NCBI GenBank assembly: GCA_004570425.1
Contig: SPQJ01000034.1
Span: 1-47,771, forward strand
DNA length: 47,771 nucleotides
From: Bacillus sp. AZ43
Lineage (GTDB): Bacteria; Actinomycetota; Actinomycetes; Mycobacteriales; Geodermatophilaceae
Direction of reading: 5' to 3'
Shown: piece by piece, positions 27,301 through 33,743 of the stretch
How positions within the stretch are numbered: position 1 is the first letter of the stretch
Layout: every line of letters begins with the position of its first letter
The notes under the pieces: model-generated
The model's input: the letters and a program-made list of their open reading frames with translations, nothing else
Told to the model about the DNA's origin: nothing
The model's database searches: none
Position numbers and translations under genes: made by a program

Positions 27301-27818
27301 CGGCTGCCCTCCGGCAGCCGGGCAGCGAGCTGCTGCCGGATGCGGGCCTTGAGGCCCGCGGGCGGCAGCCCGTCGACCTCCTCGCCGGTCACCAGGTCGG
27401 CGTCGTCGGCCGCATCCCGAGCCGCGACGGTGGAACGCGGCTCGTTGTCGAGATTGTCGGGCACCGCGCGGGGCTCGCGGTCGTCCTCGGGAAAGACGCC
27501 CGGGGCCAGCGCGCGGAAGGACAGCCCGTCGGCGGCGACGGTGACGTCGCGCAGGCCGGCGTCGTGCAGGGCGCTCTCGACCCCCCCGGGGGAGGCGGCG
27601 CTGCCGGTGACCGGCGTGCCCGAGCGCAGCGACTCCACGGCCGCGCGCACGATGCCGGATCCGAGCTCGACGGATCCGAGCTCCAGGTGCTCGATCTGCT
27701 CCCCGTGCTCCCGGACGAACTCCTCCGCCGGGAGGTGGACCTCCGCCTCGACCGCCGGGTCCGGGTCCACCCGGGTCCAGCCGTCCTCGTGGTCGCCGCC
27801 ACCCAGTCTTACGCGCAC
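24363..27818 (-). CDS. Multidomain glycosyltransferase: degenerate GT2, GT2 and WsaF-like GT
   Basis: A 1151-residue protein. Residues 1-105 are an unassigned domain. Residues 240-430 look like a GT2 fold that has lost clear donor motifs (VILLRAGDTLRPDAMY, ITWDDDVDEHG remain). Residues 471-720 are an intact GT2 with VSVVIPTRHNRA, VIVDNGG, LFLNDDTEIL and GGFDERFILCGSDVTLGL. Residues 798-1140 match WsaF-type rhamnosyltransferases: NWYIPDIDSPFYGGINTALR, YLIQDYEPMFYPAS and YLPLELMACGVPVVAFDNPWG. It would add at least two sugars in turn. GTG 27818 is chosen for AAAGGA just upstream. Downstream of wzt by 67 bases, it probably builds the exported chain. Confidence 0.9.
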   Translation of the reverse strand: MRVRLGGGDHEDGWTRVDPDPAVEAEVHLPAEEFVREHGEQIEHLELGSVELGSGIVRAAVESLRSGTPVTGSAASPGGVESALHDAGLRDVTVAADGLSFRALAPGVFPEDDREPRAVPDNLDNEPRSTVAARDAADDADLVTGEEVDGLPPAGLKARIRQQLAARLPEGSRAREVAKAGLVTYREVVHTAGRVREAWTIPGTLEPREPSYRAFLKRHESNQQVLADQRTYSRDIDNPARLLVVLLPGAGDPAVTLDSLRAQSWQQWNASVLVPVPSQDDARIEVPADGAGRSLAERVNSVVDRSAADMVILLRAGDTLRPDAMYHVASSARRDPLADLITWDDDVDEHGPLSRPHDPRFRPSWSPETLLGANYVGRAFAMRRARFLAIGGARAEAGGALHWDLLLRSGLEPERVIRVARVLGSVHERTPEPVSDGVRIVQQHLDRAGLAARAEAVGGVVRVRWEPTSWPKVSVVIPTRHNRAMLSTCLPSLARTDYPDFEVVIVDNGGRSPENEQWYADNDHGLGLDVLWWDVTPFNYSQVNNAAVRRSTGEVLLFLNDDTEILDPSWMKELVGWAVRPEIGIVGLQLTGPDDRIQHAGVILGLGGFADHVFEGMPTGSDTIFGSSDWYRNVLAVTGACCAVERSLFDRLGGFDERFILCGSDVTLGLDATLIGLRNLCSPFAGVRHLESATRGTSVPTADFFASYWRYNPWLFGGDPYFNPNLSLGSRVPALRSPYEPSPQQRVSQPLGRKFAAFRQRSDAAESRMLADMCRALPIDQQRTAELHARNAEPFDVRTINWYIPDIDSPFYGGINTALRIADHLARTQGVVNRFVVWGSPPDHFVRSALAAAFPALADSPIVFYDGTQASLDAVPECDAAIATLWVTAYALAHSPGAKRKFYLIQDYEPMFYPASTLYALAEETYRLGLYGLCNTDNLRQIYADEYGGKGMSFAPAVDPEVFHARWRHERTPGSPVTVFVYARPGHWRNCWEMASLALEELKRRLGDRVRIVTAGAWATGEGGDNDIKHLGLLDYRATGELYRNSDVGLALTVSKHPSYLPLELMACGVPVVAFDNPWGHWILRDEENSLLAKRTADHLADQLERLCTDQELRERLSGQALQDIAAAHGDWDKALAPIYGYLCDPEGKRG

Positions 27819-27885
27819 GTGTGTCCTTTCGTCTTGACGTCCGGCGGACGGTGAGCCGTCACGTCCGTCGCCCGTTGCCGGCCGC

Positions 27886-29151
27886 TCAGAGCGGCCGGAG
27901 ATGTGTTCCCGACCAGCGGCCGTCCAGTCGGACCATCCCGGGTGCACTCTGCCCCGGCCCCGGCTGGACCCGCAGCTCGAACGCCTGGTCCCGGTAGTCG
28001 AAGACGTGCGTCTGGCTGGAGTCGACGATGCCCGCGGTCACCACGTAGGTGCCCGGGCCCAGCGGCAGCCGCTCGAAGCGGTAGTCCACGACCCCGGGCT
28101 CGCTCACCGTCCCGGCGACCGTGCCGCCCTCCTGGCTGTTCGGCCCGGCCACGTGCACGCCGGACTCGTGGTGGAACGCAAGCCCGAAGACCGGCTCGGT
28201 GACCGGCTCGCGCACGTCGTAGTGCACCCGGACCGTCATGGGCACGCCGGAGACCGCCACCGGCCGGGCGACGCCGTCCGCGTCGAGGAACTCGACAGCG
28301 CGGATGGTCATCTCGCCCGAACCGCGGTGCGTGCCGTCGGTCGTGGTGGAGCCCTGGCCGAGTCGGTCGCTCTCGGCCGCGTTGACCTCCGCCACGTACT
28401 TGTCGACGACCTCGAACGCCGGCCCCTCGGCCCGCAGGTTGCCGTGCTCGAGCCAGGCGACCCGGTCGCACAGCGTCTGGATCAGCGCGAGGCTGTGCGA
28501 GACGAAGACGATCGTGGTCCCCTTGCGGCGCAGCTCGTAGAGCCGGTCGAAGCACCGCCGCTGGAACTCCTCGTCGCCGACCGCGACGATCTCGTCGATG
28601 ATCAGCAGCTCGGGGTCGAGGTTGGCCGCTATGGAGAACCCGAGCCGCACGTACATGCCGCTGGAGTAGACCTTCACCGGGACGTCGATGAAGTCGCCGA
28701 TGCCGCTGAACTCGATGATGTCGTCCAGCCGGGCGGCGATCTCGCGTCGGCTGAGCCCCAGGATCGACCCGTTGAAGAAGATGTTGTCCCGCCCCGAGAG
28801 CTCGGGGTGGAAGCCGGCGCCGAGCTCGAGCATGGCCGACACCCGGCCGTGGGCGGTGATCGTGCCCGACGTGGGCCGGTGGATCCCGGCGATCAGCTTG
28901 AGCAGCGTCGACTTGCCCGAGCCGTTGTGGCCGATCAGCCCGTACGTGCTCCCGCGCGGGATCTCGAAGGAGACGTCCCGCAGGGCCCAGAAGTCCTCAC
29001 CGCGGCTGGACTTCGAGCGGTGGGTCAGCTTCTCCTTGAGGTTCGTCGGCCGGTCGCGGAACATGCGGAACCGCTTGCTGACCGAGTCGACGACGATGGC
29101 CGCGTCGGTGGCGGCCCGCTCCTCGACGGGAGGCGTCTGGGTGTCCGTCAC
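27886..29151 (-). CDS. wzt: Wzt-type polysaccharide ABC exporter ATPase with carbohydrate-binding tail
   Basis: A 421-residue ATPase. Walker A is GHNGSGKST (74-82), the signature is YSSGMYVRLGF (162-172, a known polysaccharide-exporter variant of LSGGQ), and Walker B ends in LLIIDE (182-187). FVSHSLALIQ follows. Residues from about 275 form a beta-rich domain (EMTIRAVEFLDADG, MTVRVHYDV, GPNSQEGG, GTYVVTAGI) like the Wzt C-terminal domain that recognises the glycan's end. The exported chain is therefore probably capped or specifically recognised. GTG 29151 overlaps the permease stop (GTGA) and has GAGGAG immediately upstream, so the two subunits are coupled. Confidence 0.93.
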   Translation of the reverse strand: MTDTQTPPVEERAATDAAIVVDSVSKRFRMFRDRPTNLKEKLTHRSKSSRGEDFWALRDVSFEIPRGSTYGLIGHNGSGKSTLLKLIAGIHRPTSGTITAHGRVSAMLELGAGFHPELSGRDNIFFNGSILGLSRREIAARLDDIIEFSGIGDFIDVPVKVYSSGMYVRLGFSIAANLDPELLIIDEIVAVGDEEFQRRCFDRLYELRRKGTTIVFVSHSLALIQTLCDRVAWLEHGNLRAEGPAFEVVDKYVAEVNAAESDRLGQGSTTTDGTHRGSGEMTIRAVEFLDADGVARPVAVSGVPMTVRVHYDVREPVTEPVFGLAFHHESGVHVAGPNSQEGGTVAGTVSEPGVVDYRFERLPLGPGTYVVTAGIVDSSQTHVFDYRDQAFELRVQPGPGQSAPGMVRLDGRWSGTHLRPL

Positions 29152-29960
29152 AGCTCCTCGCTCACGTCGGCGGCCCGGGACTGGAAGAAGCGCCATCCGA
29201 TGGCGAACATGGCCGCGCTGATGACGGTCAGGTACCCGAGCTGCCACAGCGGCGGCACCGTCAGGTGGTAGAGGACGTCGCGGAACGCCTCGACGAATGC
29301 GGTGATCGGGTTGAACTCGTAGATGCGCAGCCACGGGTGCGCGTCGTACTGGTCGGTCACGTAGGCGATGGGGTAGATGATCGGCGCCGCGTAGAACATC
29401 AGGTTGAGCACCACCTGCACGATGTAGCTGATGTCCCGCAGGCGCGCGTTGAGCATCGCGAGCAGCAGCCCGACGCCGAGGCTGAACGCGGCGAGCAGCA
29501 CCAGCAGGAACGGCACCAGCAGGACCGTCCAGCTCATGTTCCAGAAGAGCAGGAAGACCACGAGCAGCAGGCCCAGCTCGATCGCCGTCTGCTGGGCGGT
29601 GGCCATCGCGTTGCCGATGACCGGCGCGAACGGCGGGAAGTAGATCTTGCGCAGCAGCGGCCCCGCGCCGACCAGCGCCTGCATCGACCCGGTGGTGATG
29701 GCGTGGAAGGCGTTCCACACCACCAGGCCGGTGAACAGGTAGACCGGGAAGTTCTGCAGGGTGCCGTTGCCGGCGACCGGCGGGGTGAACCGCAGGAAGA
29801 AGCCGAACACGAGGCTGTAGATGGCCAGCGTGGCGAGCGGGTTGACCAGCGCCCAGAGGGAGCCGAGGATGCTGCCCTTGTACTTGCCCTTCAGCTCCCG
29901 CCGCGCGAAGTCCGTGACCAGGCCGCGGTAACGCCAGACCTCAGCTGTGTTCATCGGCAT
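29148..29960 (-). CDS. wzm: Wzm-type polysaccharide ABC exporter permease
   Basis: About 270 residues with six hydrophobic helices, the ABC-2 transporter fold of O-antigen and teichoic-acid exporters. RRELKGKYKGSILGSLWALVNPL is the amphipathic N-terminal gate helix typical of Wzm/TagG/RfbA permeases, and FYAAPIIYP and YEFNPITAFVEAFRDVLY are the family's C-terminal motifs. ATG 29960 is taken; ATG 29954 is an equal alternative and a longer frame to 30047 is unlikely. It is the first gene of the exporter operon (wzm-wzt-large GT-GT4) running to 22966. It works with Wzt to move a lipid-linked glycan across the membrane. Confidence 0.9.
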   Translation of the reverse strand: MPMNTAEVWRYRGLVTDFARRELKGKYKGSILGSLWALVNPLATLAIYSLVFGFFLRFTPPVAGNGTLQNFPVYLFTGLVVWNAFHAITTGSMQALVGAGPLLRKIYFPPFAPVIGNAMATAQQTAIELGLLLVVFLLFWNMSWTVLLVPFLLVLLAAFSLGVGLLLAMLNARLRDISYIVQVVLNLMFYAAPIIYPIAYVTDQYDAHPWLRIYEFNPITAFVEAFRDVLYHLTVPPLWQLGYLTVISAAMFAIGWRFFQSRAADVSEEL

Positions 29961-30050
29961 GGACGTGCGTCGACCTGCTCCCTGCCTCGATGGCGCTCGG
30001 ATGCGTGTGCCCGGAGGACCCCGCTCTGTCGGGATCGGAGCGCCCACGAG

Positions 30051-30060
30051 ACTCTACCCT
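30051..30060. promoter_or_regulatory. Candidate bidirectional -10 element ACTCTACCCT
   Basis: Read on the minus strand it contains TAGAGT (30051-30056, toward wzm) and on the plus strand TACCCT (30055-30060, toward the GT4 at 30113), sharing the central TA. Leaders would be about 85 and 46 bases. No good -35 box is visible for either side. Confidence 0.35.
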
Positions 30061-30112
30061 CTGTCAGCGCCACGACCCGGACCGCACGCGACCGGAGAAG
30101 AGGGGTCACACA

Positions 30113-31234
30113 TTGCTCGTCGGTCTCGACGCCACCCCGCTGATCGGCCGCCGCACGGGCATCGGCCGCTACGTCGGCCAGCTCCTCCCCGAGCTGCTCC
30201 CGCTGCTCCCGGGCGACCGGTCGGAGCTGATCGCCACCGCCTTCACGCTCCGCGGCCGCGGTGAGCTCGCCGGCCGGCTCCCGGACGGCGTCGCCGACCG
30301 CAGCCGCGCCGTCCCCGCCCGGCTGCTGCACGAGGCGTGGGGCCGGGCCGAGCTCCCGACCGTCACCTCCCTGGTCGGCCGGCTGGACGTCTTCCACGGC
30401 ACGAACTTCGTCCTCCCGCCCCCGGGCCGGGCCCGGGGCGTGGTGACCGTCCACGACCTGGCGTACCTGCACTCGCCGAGCACGGTCAGCGCCGCCTCGC
30501 AGCGCCTGCGCCGGCTGGTGCCACGGGCGCTCGACCGGGCCGCCGTCGTCTGCACGCCGTCGCGGGCGGTCGCCGACGAGCTGGCCGAGGCCTACCCGGC
30601 CGCCTCCGGCCGGATCGAGGTCACCCCGCTCGGCGTCGGTGCGGAGTGGGCCGACACCCCCGTGCCGGACGGCGGCTGGCTGGCCGCCCGCGGGCTGCCC
30701 GACCGGTACGTGCTGTTCGTCGGGACCATCGAGCCACGCAAGATGCTGCCCACGCTGCTGGCGGCCAAGCGCGCCCTGCGCGGCACCACGGCGGGAGACG
30801 TCCCGCTGGTGCTCCTCGGCCCGGCCGGGTGGGGGCCGCAGCTCGACCTCACGGGCATCCCGGAGGGACAGGTGGTCTTCACCGGCTACCTGGAGGACGA
30901 CGAGGTGCGCCGCATCGTCGCGGGTGCCGCCGTCCTCGCCTTCCCCTCGGCCGCCGAGGGCTTCGGGCTGCCGCTCCTGGAGGCGTTCGCCGTGGGCGTC
31001 CCCGTGGTGGCCTCCGACCTGCCGGTCACCCGTGAGGTGATCGGCGATGACCCGGAGCGGGCCACCCTGGTCCCGCCGGGCGACGCCGGCGCACTGGCCG
31101 AGGCGCTGCGGGAGAGGCTGAGCACCCCGGACCCGCCGGGCGCCGCGGACGCCCGGCGCACGTGGGCCCGGCGGTTCACCTGGGCGAGGACCGCCGCGGC
31201 GACCGTCCGGGCCTACGAGCGGGCGCTCAGCTGA
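30113..31234 (+). CDS. GT4 glycosyltransferase, TTG start
   Basis: A 373-residue GT-B transferase of family GT4 with RRTGIGRYVGQLLPELL in the acceptor domain, DVFHGTNFVLPP, VVTVHDLAYLHSPST, FVGTIEPRKMLPTLL at the hinge, and FPSAAEGFGLPLLEAFAVGVPVVASDLP as the donor site. The start is TTG at 30113: GAGGGG stands 7 bases upstream, and the protein fold begins there; the frame further upstream is noncoding in character. The layout parallels the proteins at 7689 and 11112. Its stop overlaps the convergent SpoIID gene by 8 bases. It is divergent from the ABC exporter and presumably acts on the same glycan. Confidence 0.85.
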   Translation: MLVGLDATPLIGRRTGIGRYVGQLLPELLPLLPGDRSELIATAFTLRGRGELAGRLPDGVADRSRAVPARLLHEAWGRAELPTVTSLVGRLDVFHGTNFVLPPPGRARGVVTVHDLAYLHSPSTVSAASQRLRRLVPRALDRAAVVCTPSRAVADELAEAYPAASGRIEVTPLGVGAEWADTPVPDGGWLAARGLPDRYVLFVGTIEPRKMLPTLLAAKRALRGTTAGDVPLVLLGPAGWGPQLDLTGIPEGQVVFTGYLEDDEVRRIVAGAAVLAFPSAAEGFGLPLLEAFAVGVPVVASDLPVTREVIGDDPERATLVPPGDAGALAEALRERLSTPDPPGAADARRTWARRFTWARTAAATVRAYERALS

Positions 31235-33743
31235 CCCGCACGTCCACGCACCGCAGCAGGGTGTTGGCGTTCCCGCTGGCGACGTTGATGCCGTAGGCGC
31301 AGACCCGGTGGTTTCCCGGAGCCGCCGTCAGCGTCGACGTGAAGCCGTGGTCGGGACCGACGCCCGGGAAGGCGGAGGCGACGTCGCGCCGTGAACCCGA
31401 CGCGGTCACCGCACCCGCCCACCGTCCGTCCAGGTAGAGGTGCACGTCGATGCTCGCGGTGGGCCGGTCGAGGTCCAACGCCCAGCCGGTGAGCGCGATC
31501 GACGAGCCCGTCACGACCGCCCCGTCGAGGTTGCCGGTGGGGACGTGCGCCGCGATCGAGACCCCGGAGCAGCGCAGCAGCGGGTTGCGGCCGCCGCCCC
31601 CGACGTTGATGGCGTACACGCACACCTGGTGCGCGCCGGGCGTCAGGGTCAGCGTGGTGGCGAACCCGTGGGCCGAGCCGTACCCGGGGAAGGCCCGCCC
31701 GACGTCGGAGCGGGCCACGTCGGCGGTCACCGCCCGCGTGAACCGGCCGTCGACGTAGACGTGCGCGTCGATGCTCGCGGTGGTGTCGGGGTCCAGCGCC
31801 CAGCCGGTCACCGACACCTGGGAGCCGAGCACGGAGACGGAGTTGACGTCACCGGCAGGCACCACGCCGAGGGTGACCGTCCGGCAGCCCAGCTGCCGGT
31901 TGCCCTGGCCCTCCGGAGTATTGATCCCGTGGGCGCAGACCGCGTTGCTCCCGTTGGACAGCTTCACCGTGGCCTCGTACCCGTGCAGCGGGCCGCTCTC
32001 GGGGTAGGCCCGGCCGACGTCGGACCGTGACAGGTCCGCGGTCACCGCCGCCGCGAACTTCCCGTTGACCGTGAGGTGCACGTCGATCGGGGCGGCGGGG
32101 GTGTCGGGGTCGATGGCCCACCCGGCCACGCGCAGCTGGTCGGCGACCTTGGTGGCGGAGTCGACGTTGCCGATGGGCGGGCTGCCGACGAGGACGTCGC
32201 GGCAGGCGATCTGCGGGTTCACCGAACCGGCGCCCAGGTTCATGGCGTAGACGCAGATCTTCCGCATGCCGGCCGCCGCCCGGAGGGTGATGTCGAACCC
32301 GTGCCGGTCCCCCTTGCCGGGGAACACCGCCGCCACGTCCGGGCGCGGTACGTCGGCGAGGTAGGCGCCGCCCCAGCCGTCGTCGACGTAGACGTGCACC
32401 TCGGTGGACTGGGCGGTGTCGGGGTCGACCGTCCAGCCCTCGAGCCGGATGCTGGTGCCGGAGACGGTGACCTTGTTGAGGTCGCCCATGGGCTCGTTGC
32501 TCGGCCGCGGCTTCCACCAGGTCGACTTCAGGCCGGTCCGCGCGCTGGCCGCCACGGTGCCGGCGCTGCCCACCACCTCGAAGCCGGTGATGTGCCCGCC
32601 CCACTCGCCGATGCCGGTGCGCGAGGTGATCCGGATGCCGGTCACCGTCCCCACCTGGGGGTACCGCGCCTGCAGGTCGGAGGCCGCGAGCGTCGCGGTC
32701 CAGTCGTGGTTGGTGTTCCCGGCCGGGATGCCGTCGTACGGGTCCTCCCCCGCGGCCAGGTAGGGCTGGCTGCCGGCGACCCGCGCGCCACCGTTGGAGG
32801 CGCTGAACTGAGTGAACGCCGGGCTGTCGCGGTAGTAGAGCGCGATGCCGGCGGTGCTGGCGACGGCGTCGTCCGTGGAGGCGGCCTCCTGGTTCTTCCA
32901 GGTGCCGCCGGCGAGCGAGGCCCGGCCGCCGTACACCTGGCAGGCGGTCGTGTCGCAGGTGTCCCAGTTAGCTCCCGGGGTGACGGCCACGTCGTGCCAG
33001 GCGTAGCTGCGCGCGGCGACGGCCTGCGCCTGGAGCGCGGCCGGCTCGAAGGACGGCGGGGACTCCTTGGGGACGACGCTGCGGAGGTAGTCCTCCATGT
33101 GGACCTGGTTCACGGCGGTGCTGGCGGTGGCGCCGGTCCGGACGACCTGGACCGCCCCGCGGTACTCGCGCCCGGTCGTCCACCGGGCACCGGAAGCGCT
33201 GTCCGCCTCGTAGACCAGGTGGCCGCCGTCGCCGTTGAACGCGATCGGACCCGAGAACCGCACCGAGCCGCCGATGGCGAACTCGACCCAGTCGCCACCG
33301 TCGTGGACGAGGACCCGCTGCGTCCCGGCCTCCGTGACGACCCGGTACGCACCCGCGTTCGCCGTCCGGCTGACACCGGTGGCCAGGTCGGTGACCTTCA
33401 TCTGCTGACCGCCAACCCGGTCCACGCGCACGTCGCCGGACTCGGTGGCCCGCAGCTGCACCCGGAGCACCGGGTTCCCGATGGACCGCTGCTCGGTGCC
33501 CGGGTAGTAGAAGGACAGGATGCTCCCGGCGCCCAGCCCCCGGAGCGCCGCGCCCTGGGCACCCCACTGCGACAATCCGTGCCCGTGGCCGTAGCCGTGC
33601 CCGTCGAGCGTCCAGGAGCCGCTCGAGGGGACGGCGTAGAACTCCGCCGCCGAGGCGGCCGGCGCCGGACCCGCCACGGCGAGCACCCCGCCGGCGAGGG
33701 CGCCGGTCAGCGCCGCGGCCAGCGCGCGCACCCGGTACCTCAC
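31227..33743 (-). CDS. Secreted SpoIID/LytB-domain protein with four C-terminal repeats
   Basis: An 838-residue protein. Residues 1-33 are a signal peptide (RALAAALTGALAGGVLAVAG, then ASAAEF). Residues 40-410 are a SpoIID/LytB domain: GHGYGHGHGLSQWGAQGAA, and the core MEDYLRSVVPKESPPSFEP with E227 as the likely catalytic acid, then ALQAQAVAARSYA and FSASNGG. Such proteins are lytic transglycosylases acting on denuded peptidoglycan glycan chains. Residues 419-838 are four copies of the two-cysteine repeat. GTG 33743 overlaps the upstream amidase stop (GTGA), so the two hydrolases are translated together; no strong ribosome binding site is present. The pair may act in sequence, amidase first. 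Confidence 0.92.
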   Translation of the reverse strand: MRYRVRALAAALTGALAGGVLAVAGPAPAASAAEFYAVPSSGSWTLDGHGYGHGHGLSQWGAQGAALRGLGAGSILSFYYPGTEQRSIGNPVLRVQLRATESGDVRVDRVGGQQMKVTDLATGVSRTANAGAYRVVTEAGTQRVLVHDGGDWVEFAIGGSVRFSGPIAFNGDGGHLVYEADSASGARWTTGREYRGAVQVVRTGATASTAVNQVHMEDYLRSVVPKESPPSFEPAALQAQAVAARSYAWHDVAVTPGANWDTCDTTACQVYGGRASLAGGTWKNQEAASTDDAVASTAGIALYYRDSPAFTQFSASNGGARVAGSQPYLAAGEDPYDGIPAGNTNHDWTATLAASDLQARYPQVGTVTGIRITSRTGIGEWGGHITGFEVVGSAGTVAASARTGLKSTWWKPRPSNEPMGDLNKVTVSGTSIRLEGWTVDPDTAQSTEVHVYVDDGWGGAYLADVPRPDVAAVFPGKGDRHGFDITLRAAAGMRKICVYAMNLGAGSVNPQIACRDVLVGSPPIGNVDSATKVADQLRVAGWAIDPDTPAAPIDVHLTVNGKFAAAVTADLSRSDVGRAYPESGPLHGYEATVKLSNGSNAVCAHGINTPEGQGNRQLGCRTVTLGVVPAGDVNSVSVLGSQVSVTGWALDPDTTASIDAHVYVDGRFTRAVTADVARSDVGRAFPGYGSAHGFATTLTLTPGAHQVCVYAINVGGGGRNPLLRCSGVSIAAHVPTGNLDGAVVTGSSIALTGWALDLDRPTASIDVHLYLDGRWAGAVTASGSRRDVASAFPGVGPDHGFTSTLTAAPGNHRVCAYGINVASGNANTLLRCVDVRVS
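31230..32489 (-). repeat. Four tandem protein repeats in the SpoIID protein
   Basis: Copies encode about residues 419-520 (32489-32184), 523-628 (32177-31860), 630-733 (31856-31545) and 736-838 (31538-31230). All four keep the GW-x-(I/V/L)D segment, a DVHVYVDG-like strand (DVHLTVNG in copy 2, DAHVYVDG in copy 3), the RxDV-P-G-HG block and both cysteines. Confidence 0.85.
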
